From assembly GCF_019059575.1 (NCBI RefSeq), contig NW_024881699.1:1-64000 (forward strand): DNA of 64,000 nucleotides, in the 5' to 3' direction. The stretch's first letter is position 1; each line of letters opens with the position of its first letter. The notes under the pieces are model-generated. The model made no database searches and was not told where the DNA came from. It worked only from the letters and a program-made list of their open reading frames with translations. Made by a program: the position numbers and the translations under genes. This DNA comes from Amphibalanus amphitrite (taxonomy: Eukaryota; Arthropoda; Thecostraca; Balanomorpha; Balanidae). Of the stretch, positions 24,901 to 35,907 are shown piece by piece.

Positions 24901-27900
24901 GGTGTTCGAAGAGCGGAATCCGAGGAGTCGAAGACTTAGACGAGAATATATCTATAACCATAATCTAGCTACCTAGGTTCTTGATAGACAATATTTAGAT
25001 AGATAGCTCGAGTGTGCACTGCCTGAAAAGCTAAATTAGGAGCACAAGATTCACAACTACTAGAAATAATAAACATAAAACACCGATAAAACGCCAGATT
25101 GATTGGTGATTTCGACGTAGGTCAGTGCCTACGACGATAACCGACTCACATCATTGTCTCGGTGCATTTGAAGCGATACGAGGGCGCGGAGGCGAAAGTA
25201 ACATCCAGAACTTCGGCAGGAACGTCCAGTGATTGCAGCTGCAAGAGACGACAGAGGTCAGTGTGATCTTGAAGACAGCAGCCTCACATAACCCAGGTTT
25301 ACGTAATTCGCAAAGCAACAACAAACGATTCACATTCAGTTGGCTGATGCCTGTTTAGAAGGTGAGTACCTTTCATACAAAGAGAGAAAAATGTACAGGT
25401 CATTCGAGCAGTTATGCGCGCTACATAGCCGTATTGTTCACGCGATACATGCTAGACTCCAGATACCCCTTTACAAAGAATGGACACTGCTATAGTTCCG
25501 GGGTTCCTGTCACGAGCTTTACCACTCTTTCTCAAGACAGTGAAACGCCTCATGCAATAGTTGCGTCTTTATCAGCCTTAACATACGTCCAGCCGATATT
25601 CCGCCCTTGCCACTCACCTCGTCCCGAGTGAGGTTGGCGGGCCGCGGTCCCAGCGCCTCTCTGAGCGACTTCCTCCCGGTGCCGACCGCAGCCGCCTCCT
25701 GTCGAGTCTGCATCAGACTGCCGACCGATCGGACGACCCGCCGGTCCGCTCCCGCCGCCACACGCTCCGCCTGCCGCCGCCGCTGTTCCGCCCGGACCTC
25801 CCGCCTGCCGTCTCCAGAGGCGCTCTCAGTTGGGGCTGGAGAGGCAGCCATGACCGCTGGAGGCTCGGGCGGCGGCGGAGCGGCCGGTGTGTGCGACTCC
25901 TTGGCCGGTGCGTGCGGCGCCGGTCCGCTCCTGTACGGGGTGCGGAACACGGCCGGCTGGGCCGAGCGGCGCCGGCGTCCGGCGCGCCTAGGCGTGCCCA
26001 GCACCGGGCTGGTGGAGCGCTCCTCCTCCGCCAGCCGCTGCCGATCAGTCACCACCTGGGTGAACTCGAACCGGTCATCCAGCAGCTGAGTCAGGCCCAC
26101 CGTGTTCGACTCGGCGTCGTCATCGACACACCGCGAATCGCTATGATCGTGGTCAGAAGAGACGACTGTCGCTGGTGGTCCCGGGCTCGTTGCGATGTGA
26201 GATGTCCGATGTGAGCTTCCTCCACGACCACGCAGGCTTTCAACAGGAGCAGCACGGCTTGTTGCGACTGGAGCAGAGGTTGCAGTACTCGTTGTCTTGG
26301 ACGCACAAGCGTCCGACTGTAGATCCGCATTATCATGTGAAAGATTGTCACGGCAAAGGAACCGAACCTTAGGTTGCCGAAGAGTTGTCACGACTGGTGC
26401 GACGGCTGCCCCATGGCTCGTTGTTTCGCTTACGGAGTGCTTTCCATCAACCGAAGAGTGGGCCGGGACTGGTCGGCGACGCTTCAGCCCCGGTCGCGCA
26501 CATCTATCAACGTTTGGTATCTTAAAGCCACCATTACTGCTCAGTTCTGCTCGAGGCTTTTTCAACGCAGCATCCGTCACTGGCTCAGGTCGTTCACCAG
26601 TGGTGGAGGAGTCTTGTGCGACAGTTTCGGTCTCCATAGTTTCCTCCACACTTGCCAGCATCGCCTTGGCCTTCCTCAGGGCGTCTTCGGATACCTGGAC
26701 GGAATTCCCGGCAGCTGTGGTGAACCCACAAGGACGATCGACAGCCAGTCCGCTTGACGGGTCGGCGTAAGGTTCATGGCTGATACTGTCCAGCACAGCT
26801 TTTGCGTTTTTCATAGCCACTTTGGACACCTCAACGGGCCTTCCACCAGCAGTAGAAAAACCACCGTGAGGCCGCCGATGTTCCTGGAAGGCACTCTCGC
26901 TTGGCATCGTTTCATCATCATCACAAATTGTCTCGACGTTCCTCACATTTGGTAACGTCTTTACGGAACCACCGCTTGTTCCGGCAATAGCATCAGGGTT
27001 CCCCAACCGAGATTCTGCGTTGTTGTCTGGCTTCAATGATTCGTCATCATTAGCAACACTGTCAAGAATCGCTTTGGCTCTCTTCAGGGCAGCATCTGAT
27101 ACAGTCACAGACTTCCCACTTGCTGTTGCAAAGCCTACATTTGGCTGACATGGACGTCCTACATGAGGCTCTGCGACGTTGTGCACATTCAAAGATGCGT
27201 CACATTCACTATCAAGCATTGCTTTGGCTTTCTTGAGGGCGGAATCTGAAACTTTTACCGACTTCCCACTTGCCGTTGCAAACCCAACAGGATGCTTCGT
27301 CTGAGGCTCTGCGACGCTGTTAATCTTCAAGGAAACGTCACAATCGCTGTCAAGCATTGCCTTCGCTTTCTTGAGGGCAGCATCTGAAACTCTTACCGAC
27401 TTCCCACTTGCCGTTGCAAAGCCAACAGGACGTTCTGCATGAGAATCTGCGGCGTTGTCCACCTTCAAAGATACGTCATACTCACTGTCAAGCATTGCTT
27501 TGGCTTTCTTGAGGGCAGCATCTGAAACTTTCACAGACTTTCCACTTGCCGTTGCAAAGCCGACAGGATGCTTCGTCTGAGGCTCTGCGACGTTGTCCAC
27601 CTTCAATGTTGCGTCACACTCACTATCAAGCAATGCTTTGGCTTTCTTGAGGGCAGCATCTGAAACTCTTACCGACTTCCCACTTGCCGTTGCAAAGCCA
27701 ACAGGACGTTCTGAATGAGAATCTGCGGCGTTGTCTACCTTTAATGCTGCGTCACACTCACTATCAAGCATTGCTTTGGCCTTCTTGAGGGCAGCATCTG
27801 AAACTTCAACAGACTTCCCACTTGCCGTTGCAAAGCCAACAGGCCGCTTCGTCTGGGGTTCTGCGACATTGTTCATCGCTTCACAATCGCCGTCAAGCAT

Positions 27901-29955
27901 TGCTTTGGCTTTCTTTAGGGCGGCATCTGAAACATTCACAGACTTTCCACTTGCCGTTGCAAAGCCGACAGGATACTTCGTCTGAGGCTCTGCGACGTTG
28001 TCCACCTTCAATGTCGCGTCACACTCACTATCAAGCATTGCTTTGGCTTTCTTGAGGGCAGCATCTGAAACTTTTACCGACTTCCCACTTGCCGTTGCAA
28101 AGCCAACAACAGGCTGGGACTCTGTGACGCTTCGTGCCTTCAATGATTGACTCACATCTTCGTCAAGAAACGCTTTTGCCTTTTCCAGCGCCGCGTCTGA
28201 TACTTTGACAGGCTTCCCACTAGCTGTTGAAAATCCGCAAGGAACCTGCATCTCAGGATTTGAATTACGGTGTTCTGTCACGATCTTGAGAGAGCCTACA
28301 TGGCCAGACATGACATTTTCTTCAATTGTGGCACTGTCACCTGAAGCCTTCAGTTCACAGCGCATGGAAACATCTATCTCAATAGCTGGATCAGAAATGT
28401 GATCAGCAAACACGTGCTCGGCATTTTCCAAGACAGCTTTCGAGACAACCACCGGCACTGCTGTGTCCGCGTTTGAGTCTGTGTCACAACTCATAGGGTC
28501 ATTGTTGAGATTCATGCCACGACAAGCTGCTGCTGGAGCGGACAAGTCGCCGCAAGTTGATGGCCCATCAACCTCTCGCATCAGAGCGACGGCTCGTTTC
28601 ATCGCCTGATCGGAGACAGCCAGCTTACGTCCGGAAGCAGTGCTGAAACCGGCGAAACTTCCACGATCGTCTCCTAATGCTGGCTCTGGCACAACTAGTG
28701 GGGGCAGCACGCCTGGATTCTTCATCTTGTCAGCACCAACAGCTCCGATTGATTCTACTTTCTTGCTCTTTTCCAGAACCACTTCCATGGGTGATTGTGG
28801 TGCAAGAACCGCGTCTGGACGGCGTTCACGTCTTCGCCTCTTTTTGTGACTGGACAGGACCGGGGAGCAGCCGGGTTCATCATTTTCACTCTCAGCGTTA
28901 TCGGCGGCGGACCACAAGCGCTTGGCTGGCGGGACGCGTCCATGACGGTCAGGTGGCCGTCCGGCGGGGGTCCGATGTTCGCTCCCCAGCGCCGGGAGGG
29001 CGCACCCGGCGGACGTCCTGCCGGGTGCCGATGTCACTGGCCGGTTCGAGTTATTCGTGTTGTTGGGGTCGGTGCGGATCATGCTTGCTGGTGACTGAAC
29101 AGATGGGGAGGCAGTATGCGGGGTTTTCAACTGTCCCGCCACTGACTGTAAACTGGGGACAGTACCTCGACTTGAGGTTATCGTCGCTGAGCCGAGTCCC
29201 GCGGCATGAACACCTACGTGACCGGAGCATTCTGCCCTGCCGCTGTCAGGAGCCAGCTGAATAGGACCAGTGGTCTCCATGGGCTCACAGACTGTGTCCA
29301 TGTTCTCTTTAGCCTCATTCACTTCGCGAAAGGGAAGGGATGGAGTTCGCTCTTCACCCTTCACTGTCTTCTCACCACGCGCCACCGTCGTCGCACTAGG
29401 TCGGTCGGGAGTCACCCTGACTCGACACTGCGTGAAGAACGTATCGCCGTCGTCCTCGAGGGTTTCCATGGCCGTGACCAGGCAGGCCTCTACGTCCTGC
29501 TGCTCCGCGGGAGTCAGCGCCGCGTCTGCGGCCGCCGCGGGGCGCTGATCTGCCGGCGTCTGCGGGCTCCGAGCGGCGATGACGGGTCTCGGTCGACGGC
29601 GTCTGTCGGGTGTATCGCGGGCGATCTGGCTCGCAGATGGGTACAGGAAGCGGCGCACGCGCGGCGCGGACCGAGAGGAGTCCCTCGGACGGGTCGCCGC
29701 CGCCGGTGTGCCAGAGGACTGCGGGACAACATTTGTCGCGGCACTGCCAGAAACATCAGAATGGTTTGAGCTGACTAGTGGCAGTTGCTTTACCCCACTG
29801 CTGGTTTGGCTGAGGCCCTTTGGGGCAGCATGCTCTGATATCAGCGTTGAGCTTCTGTCAGCTAGGCAGCTTGATGGTGGCATTGGTGGTGCTGCATCTT
29901 CATCCCAGAATGCAGCATTCAGTTCTGAGTCCCAGACAATGCCATCCTCCTCCAT
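18945..29955 (-). CDS. BRCA2: BRCA2 DNA-repair protein, 13 coding exons
   Basis: Loads RAD51 on single-stranded DNA during homologous recombination in the nucleus. Exons by position, in gene order: 29955-25618, 25238-25150, 24597-24403, 24152-24002, 23863-23693, 23364-23157, 22829-22597, 22150-22004, 21812-21676, 21300-21054, 20688-20509, 20012-19826, 19303-18945. All introns are GT-AG, phases agree, and the sum of 6642 bases gives about 2213 residues. The first exon carries 12 BRC repeats. Then come the helical domain (HVVWKLAAYERQFPDEMAGR, ITEGDDTAAKTLILCVAE), OB1 (SDGWYCIPAQ, VHGAELTG), OB2 with the tower helices (VYPVLYYEKG, QIYECVAAAADP), OB3 (AFSNLQL) and a C-terminal PPISPLVSP motif. 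The start is uncertain: a good acceptor lies just before the ATG, so the N-terminus may begin in an upstream exon. Human BRCA2 is 3418 residues, so this is a shorter form. Confidence 0.93.
22143..22445. repeat. Minisatellite duplicating a BRCA2 splice acceptor
   Basis: About six degenerate units of 46-60 bases start at 22143, 22190, 22241, 22291, 22351 and 22397. Each carries CAGCGCCTGGGG or a variant, a purine-rich stretch and TTAGCTA. The first unit contains the real acceptor and first codons of the exon ending at 22150. The others therefore repeat an acceptor-like sequence inside the intron. Confidence 0.75.
23558..23725. repeat. Triplicated BRCA2 splice donor
   Basis: Three copies, about 63 bases apart (starting near 23560, 23626 and 23687), share TCTCACCTCGAGCGGCGAGC, GGGCTCCTG and GATACTCACAGCCCC. 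The copy at 23687 is the true exon end (CTCGAG then GTGAGAG). The two downstream copies each retain an exon-like CCCTGCTCG(T/C)CGCT and a GTGAGA donor, so they are possible alternative donors. Confidence 0.8.
24615..24880. repeat. 23-bp minisatellite in a BRCA2 intron
   Basis: The unit GGGTCAGAGGGGTCAGAATA plus GC repeats at least seven times from about 24705 to 24865, with looser GGTCAGAGG units before it. The rest of the intron (24880-25149) is not recognised. Confidence 0.85.
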
Positions 29956-29958
29956 CAC
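25618..29958 (-). CDS. BRCA2: BRCA2 large exon with 12 BRC repeats
   Basis: One 4341-base exon encodes about 1447 residues, from an acceptor (TTTTCTCACCAG) at 29959 to a donor (GAG then GTGAGTGG) at 25618. The N-terminus reads MEEDGIVWDSELNAAFWDED; the Trp-rich acidic stretch could be a partner-binding motif, but this is not shown. The middle is low complexity. Residues about 430-1090 hold the BRC repeats, each with GF(A/S/T)TAxG and VSxxALxKAxxxL. In BRC peptides the FxTA motif inserts into the RAD51 self-association pocket. A degenerate thirteenth unit (ERPEPVTDAALKKPRAEL) follows. RFEFTQVV and a TP/SP-rich basic region precede the helical domain. Confidence 0.93.
26640..28665 (-). repeat. 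BRC repeat array, homogenised core
   Basis: Twelve repeats are counted from GFSTASGRKLAVSD to GFTTAAGNSVQVSE. Eight consecutive ones (about 27040-28115) are almost identical: GFATASGKSV, then VSDAALKKAKAMLDS and a linker such as NVAEPQTKHP. Their DNA spacing is 138, 129, 138, 138, 138, 138 and 150 bases, so the unit is about 46 codons. Linkers alternate between NVAEPQTK and NAADSHxERP types, which suggests amplification of a two-repeat block. Confidence 0.9.
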
Positions 29959-30768
29959 CTGGTGAGAAAAGATGATAGTAAGGTAAGATGATAACATGAT
30001 TGTGAAGAAATGAGATAAGGAAGTGGCAGAGATGCATAATATAAAAAGCAGGCGTGGATGACAGGTTGAAACTTATTCACCACAACTGTGTTGCATTGTG
30101 CAAATGATGATCAGTAAATGGTGCAAAGCTATTACCCTTATAGCTAGCTAGAAGCATTAGCTTCAAGCATTTCCCTACCTCTTCAAACATTACCCTTATG
30201 ATAACAGACACATAAAATTGTACCATGTAATAGGATGAAAAATCAGTCACCAGATATAAAATAAACACATACAGCATAAAGCACCTGTGTCACCAGTTGA
30301 CAGTTGCACCAGTTCAATTTACAGGATATGGGTTACCAGAGGGCACTTGAAGCAACTGACAACAACTACTTCACAGTTTTGGCCAGAATATATAGCTTGA
30401 TTGGGATTATAAGAAAACTCAAGACAAATTCCAAAATAAATGTAACTCAGGACAAATTCCAAAGTAAATGTTCCACATCCTTATATTATGTAGGGCCTGA
30501 CCAATGCCAGCAAGTCATACCCTGAGTTTGATAATAAGATGTTTTCCAAAAATTTCAATGTGCAACAATTTCCATTAGTGAACTTTTAGGAAAGGTGGGT
30601 GGTCAAAACTCAAATCTATCTCGATCTGCCACTGCCACTATTGCTATGTGCACTGCCAAGATGACCCTCAAGTTTACACCCACCATCTGCTGCAGCCCCA
30701 AAACTTGGCAGGCAGTACCTTACATTCTCAAATATCAACCTGAGGTTCTTCATAAAAATTTGGTCTAA
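29959..30768. other. BRCA2 5' region, no exon recognised
   Basis: AT-rich sequence upstream of the large BRCA2 exon. A polypyrimidine acceptor at its edge suggests an intron with an upstream, perhaps noncoding, first exon between here and TSPO. I cannot place that exon. Confidence 0.35.
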
Positions 30769-31224
30769 GGGCCTGTTCCAGCGCCTCCAGAAACCTCCAG
30801 AAAGCTCCAGAAAGCTCTAGAATCCTCCAGAGAGCGTTCCAGCGCCTCCAGAAAGCTCCAGAAAGCTCTCGCCAAAGCTCCAGAAACCTCCAGTAGCCTC
30901 CAGAGAGTTGAGAGGTCCAAATTTCTCTGGAGGCTCTGGTCTACAATTATGGTGCACATGTGACAATCACGAATGTAAACAAAGGACATTTGACTGATTA
31001 TTTTACAACTTGAATGTAAAGAAAATTACATTGCTATAATTTTATTTATCTTTTTAACTAAAATTGAAAACAAATTTTGCGTTTCAAGAGAGAACAATCG
31101 TCATTCTTTTGGTATCTATGACGCCAATCTCCAGAAATCTCCAGATTGCGTTCCAGCGCCTCCAGTAAAACCTCTGGTAGAGCCTCCAGTCAAGAATTTC
31201 TTCTGGAGGCGCTGGAACAGGCCC
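30769..31224. mobile_element. Harbinger/Tourist-like MITE
   Basis: The element starts GGGCCTGTTCCAGCGCCTCC and ends with its inverse, flanked by TAA at 30766-30768 and 31225-31227. The GGGCCTGTT terminus and a 3-bp TAA duplication are typical of PIF/Harbinger elements. CCTCCAGAAA(G/C)CTCCAG repeats fill the left end and are partly inverted at the right. 456 bases, noncoding. It sits between BRCA2 and TSPO. Confidence 0.8.
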
Positions 31225-31227
31225 TAA

Positions 31228-32131
31228 GCCACAGCTCTGTTCAGTCACTGTTTTTGTCAGCATGCTGTCGATTTTTACCATATAAGGAAGGTATTTCTGG
31301 TGCTTCTTGGCCTCTCATTGATGAAATGAAGAGACTACGTGAATTTGACCGATGAGGAGCCACGGAATCGCAGCATGCTTGCAGCCTGCTGATAAGAAAC
31401 TGTGACCGAACAACACCCTGGTGAAGAAGTGAATCAACCACAAAAGTCCAACATTGATAAGTCAATGTGAAACTGTGAAACATGAGCAATAGGTAGGTAC
31501 TTATCCAATCTGCAACTTTAATTACAGTTTGAGTTTGTTGGTTTATTTTTTTATTATCACATACAAGTGAGTTACAAACCACGGTATTCTTACACAACCC
31601 ACCACCTTCAGATATGAGCAAGAGGTTATTTTTCATACTCCTGATAACCCACCACCTCATAACATTAGCAGCATTGCTTTTCGAAATTTGAGTGCAAATG
31701 GTAGATAATAGCATTAAAATTCAAAGCACAATAGCTGCAAACAGCAATGTCGCCCAAATCCCAATGCCCGCTGGGCGCGCTGGCGGCTGGCCTCCTTATC
31801 CCGATTCTTGCCACTGCATGGGGGGTTCGTGCAGGGTTCGTGGCTCGTAGCTCGTGAGGTGATCTCGTGAAGCAGGCGTGGCCCTCTTGGGCGTGGCTAG
31901 CGTGTGTGTAGTTGCAGAGTGGGTGCTGAACTGCTGAGTTAGGTATATTGATATTGTTAAAGCCTTGTTACACTTAGCAAATATTGATATTGATATAGGG
32001 TTGATTTTTCGATCTTAATTTACAATCAGTTTTTCCGCTGAGTGTTTTTCACCCTTGTAATAACTTTTCACATGTTTCATGATGCTCATTGAAATGGTTA
32101 TTTGTGTGAATCCCCAGAGGACAGAATCACC
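31228..32131. promoter_or_regulatory. Intergenic region between divergent BRCA2 and TSPO
   Basis: No coding is seen. A GC-richer stretch at about 31750-31930 could be a promoter or CpG-rich segment serving TSPO and possibly BRCA2. A TCCCCAG sequence at 32111-32117, just before the TSPO start, could be an acceptor of a 5' untranslated intron. No TATA box was identified with confidence. Confidence 0.3.
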
Positions 32132-33431
32132 ATGGGTTACGAATGGCTGCTGGCCACTGGGCTGCCTCATATAGGAGGAATCGCTGGGGCGTTGATAACG
32201 TCCAAAAATGTTCCCACCTGGTACAAGGTGAGATTGACTTGCATGAAGTGGTTGTTGTCTGAACTCTGAAGAGGGTACGGCAGATTTACTTGTGGCAGTC
32301 CGATATTTTCATTTTGTAATTGTTACTTATTAGTTATGCTGAAGTGCTTAGTGGGGAGTTTTTACATGTGTTGTAACAGTTTCGGTGCTTCTTTATTTCA
32401 GGGTTTAAAGAAGCCCTCTTTCAATCCGCCCAACTGGGTGTTTGGTCCGACCTGGACTGCCCTGTACACTGGCATGGGATATGCATCCTACCTGGTGTGG
32501 AAGGACGGAGGTGGCTTTGAGGGTGAGTTTGGCTATGGCCTATCGGCTTATGTGTGCAAGCTCATGAAAAATAGTTTTTTAGTGTTTTAACACTCAACCA
32601 CAAATGCTTACTTTTTTCCCTCCAGCCTTCCCTCCTTATTGCCCACCCCAGCTAGGTCTGCCAGTGCCTGTCAGTGATTGAGTTTGTTTTCCAGGAGATG
32701 CCAAGCTGCCGCTGACCCTTTACGCAACACAGCTAGCTCTCAACTGGGCATGGACTCCGATATTCTTTGGGGCTCATCGACGCGGGCTGGTAAGCCGTGT
32801 ATTTTTATTACGCTGCGTTCCAAGTGTTCATGTCTTGGTTTTGTGCCAAGTCCGAGTGTTGAACGCGATTTTGTCGTTGTCGTCCTCTGGGCCCTGTTCG
32901 GCGGCCGGCTAGCACTCTGCCGGCGCTCACATATGTGCTTGTTGCCCCGGCAACGGGCTATTGACCAATAAGAGGCGTGGAAAGTGTAATGTCACTGCGA
33001 TTTTTCATATACCTGTGCCCCCCGGAGCGCGCTTCTCATTGGTCAATAGCCCGTTGCCGGGGCAACGAGCACGTATATGTGCGCCGGCAAGAGCACTAGC
33101 CGGCCGCCGAACAGCGCGTTTGTGGGTATCGTAAGTATGTGAATGACATCACCGTTTTCTCTGTACCGTAAGGTGCTGAGGGCATCCATCACATTCTGCA
33201 TGTTTGAATATGTGGCTGTTTCTGTCCATTTCACTTTGTCGCTGTTTCTGTCCGCAGGCGTTCCTGGAGATCATGGCCATGCTACCGTGTGTGGGCGCGT
33301 GCGTAGTCACCTTCAAGCCCATCAACTCGACGGCCTCCTACCTGATGATGCCCTACCTGTGCTGGACCGGGTTCGCCGCCGTCCTCAACTACTTCATCTG
33401 GAAGCTGAACAAGGACAAGAAGGCTGAGTAG
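32132..33431 (+). CDS. TSPO: TSPO translocator protein, four coding exons
   Basis: Five-helix protein of the outer mitochondrial membrane that binds cholesterol and porphyrins (formerly the peripheral benzodiazepine receptor). Exons: 32132-32227, 32402-32522, 32695-32789, 33258-33431. All sites are GT-AG and phases agree; 486 bases give 161 residues, close to the human 169. Hallmarks are [60 protein letters not shown] and a C-terminal CRAC-like cholesterol motif (LNYFIWK). The ATG lies in a strong ACCATGG context. It is divergent from BRCA2. A foldback element sits in intron 3. Confidence 0.95.
32890..33117. mobile_element. Foldback/MITE element in TSPO intron 3
   Basis: Arms of about 85 bases are inverted: CTGTTCGGCGGCCGGCTAGC with TTGCCCCGGCAACGGGCTAT and TGACCAATAAGAG on the left, matched on the right by CTCATTGGTCA, ATAGCCCGTTGCCGGGGCAA and GCTAGTGC... 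in reverse. The loop is about 55 bases. Each arm holds a CCAAT-type box. Noncoding. Confidence 0.8.
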
Positions 33432-34295
33432 ACGCCGCAAAGAGTGCGGGCGCTTCCACCAAGTGGTTCGTAAAGTAAGAAGTTATTTTTATCAAGAAGT
33501 CGTAATAGATTGCCTCAAATAGCTGAATCCGACTATACCTATACGATACATTACCTATAGCAGGTACTACTAGTACAGAAAAAATGTGTCAAATTAATTA
33601 CCCATGCGTTTTCTTCGTAAGTTGCTTTTGAGTTTTAATCCCGCAGAGGATTTTAAACATCGTCTTGTGCATATTAAACATGATGCTGTCCTGCATGCCC
33701 ATCATATGGTTCGTATATCGTACAAAGCTTTTGGGTGTTCCATGGTGATTTTATTATAAGGTTGTGGAATCTTGGATGCTAACCTTCAAGCTATAGATTT
33801 GCTGACGCTGTGACCGTCTTCGCCGAAGGAGTGCTGCAAAAATGGCACCGCTGATTGACGCTTTTAGTTTTGAGAGCGCTGTAGCTGTCTCTATGGTCAG
33901 TAACTTTGAATATGGGCAAGGGTACTTTTCTGCCAGTTATCTAGCGCTTCTCGTTTTTTTTTTTTTTTTTTTTGTCTAAGTAGAATAGCGATATCTTCCA
34001 ACGAAATATGTTATCCAAACTTGCCCGTAATTCACTGGGGTTTTGGAAAACCAGGAGAAATGCGGCACTTTTGGGTTCAACGTAGGATGTTGCATGATGT
34101 CAGTGTGATCTAACCGATTCTGACATTTGCAAGTCATATATGGTACAATGTATCAACTGTGATTGCCTGCTTTATTAGCATTGAAATATAATTGCGCTTT
34201 GTGCTAATGGCTATCAATTTGCGTGCATTTTGAATAATCACTCATCACCAGCTGTATTACAGCTCCCTAAATCTCAGCGAAGGTTACATAATGCA
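33432..34295. other. TSPO 3' flank
   Basis: No second gene. ATTAAA at 33673-33678 is a candidate polyadenylation signal about 240 bases after the stop. A T run lies at 33955-33974. The rest is unremarkable. Confidence 0.35.
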
Positions 34296-34299
34296 TTAA

Positions 34300-35470
34300 C
34301 CCGCGCCCCGTAGGGCTACCGGCGGACCCTACCACCCGTAGGGGGGGGGGGGGCCGTTTCGGCCCCCCCTAAGATCTCGGAAAGTTACCGGCCGATTTTC
34401 AAAATTCAAACGGCGTTCGATAGCCCCACCCGGGAACTACCTTGGGACCAAATTTCATTGACCTAGGTCAAACTGATGACGTCACAGGTCAGGTCAAAGG
34501 TCAGATTTCCACCGTTCACAGGCAATTCAAGAAATGTGCTGTGAAAGCGAGTAAATTGGTAATTTATTGAAAACCATCGATGGTACATTGTTCGTCAAAC
34601 ACATACTTTGCTATCTGAGGTCACTGATACCAGGTCAGGTCACAGCGAGGTCAGGTCACCGGGGGTCACAATATGAATGCGTCGTGTGATACATGTTTTA
34701 TGGTCCATTTTACATGACAAATGCGATTATGTTGGTTAGGCAGCCTTTGGGGCCAGCCTAGGTCACGTTTTGGTGAAGGTCAGGTCAAGGTCAGGTCAAA
34801 TTAGGTCAAATTTCAAAGTTGATATTTTTGCATAAAATGGGTATCGATTCGATGCAGCTCGTCACGGGGAGTCTAATGGTGGTCTTCGTTTTGCTCTACG
34901 AGTTCTAGAATTGCCAAAAATTGAGTTTGAAAATTTGACGTCATCATTTTTGAACAGTTTTTTCGCTATAACTTGGCCAAAAAACGAGGTATCGATCTGA
35001 AATTTGGTATGTAGATAGAAGACGGTAGGCACTATCACATATATTCCGGTTTTTTCGAAACTCAAAAAACTTTTTGGATTTTTTGGCGAATATATCCAAA
35101 AAAAATGTTTTTTTGATTTTTGGGGGTCAAAACTCAAAAATTTCAAAAATTCGAGATAGCAGTTTTGTAGCCCTGTCAATTCTACACCTTTTATGTCTTG
35201 ATCATTTTTCTGTATCTTCAAAGCTGTAGTCCTGACAGGTCTTCTCGCGAAGGTCTTTTTTCGGTCGAAAATGACAGAACATGACGTCACTCTGACGTCA
35301 TTTGTGGCCAACCTATCATAGCCTCTGGAAAAATTTTTGGTCACAATGTGTAAAATTGATGCCCGGAGGGGTCCTGAAAGTTTGGTGGCGATATCTCCAG
35401 CCGTTTAGGAGATATTGACCGAAAAGGACAGGGAGGGGCCGTTTCGGCCCCCCCCCCTACGGGGCGCGGG
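34300..35470. mobile_element. TTAA-flanked non-autonomous element (family B)
   Basis: Ends are CCCGCGCCCCGTAGGG and its inverse CCCTACGGGGCGCGGG, flanked by TTAA at 34296-34299 and 35471-35474, as for piggyBac or Kolobok elements. Subterminal GGCCGTTTCGGCCCC occurs at both ends. The 160-residue frame inside (34862-35344) has no recognised domain. The element carries four perfect TGACGTCA sites (34477, 34936, 35282, 35293) and clusters of AGGTCA. Fragments of the family lie at 56672-56880 and 63114-63474. Confidence 0.85.
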
Positions 35471-35474
35471 TTAA

Positions 35475-35855
35475 TGACGCGCTTTTATCCTGATACATCG
35501 GTCTCCCTCCACTCTGGCATTTCACTGGTCCCGGTCACTATCAGGACCTTTCGGATCTCGGTGGTTATACAATCGTAAGTGGCTCTTGAGATAATTACAA
35601 CTACAGTCGCAGATAAGGCAATTGCTGGGAAAACAGTTTTTGGCCGCCAGCTAAAACGAGCGAACTATGTTAACGAATTTATACAAGTTCCCTTTTTTGT
35701 GGCAGCATAAAGGTGCTTGCGGCAGGAGTAGCTATTCACGTCATCTCAGGTAAAACGCAGAATGATATTTTTGGGCTATATTATTGTTAGAAGGTCACGG
35801 AATGAACACGTGATCCCTGGACCATGAATGCACCGCGCATTACGCAGCGCCCACG
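35475..35855. other. Spacer 3' of ADHFE1
   Basis: No gene or repeat is recognised between the TTAA element and the ADHFE1 polyadenylation signal. Confidence 0.4.
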
Positions 35856-35861
35856 TTTATT
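35856..35861 (-). terminator. ADHFE1 polyadenylation signal
   Basis: AATAAA on the minus strand, about 46 bases after the ADHFE1 stop codon. Position and spacing fit a cleavage and polyadenylation signal. Confidence 0.7.
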
Positions 35862-35907
35862 GCACCACATATCTGGCCATGCTACTGACTTGCCACCATG
35901 GGGGCCA

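Noticed and set aside
25607-29769. Plus-strand frames of 100-195 residues across the BRCA2 exon
   Set aside because: Shadows of the BRCA2 coding sequence; they follow its repeat pattern.
34862-35344. 160-residue frame inside the TTAA element
   Set aside because: No recognisable domain; not a transposase; likely chance in AT-rich sequence.
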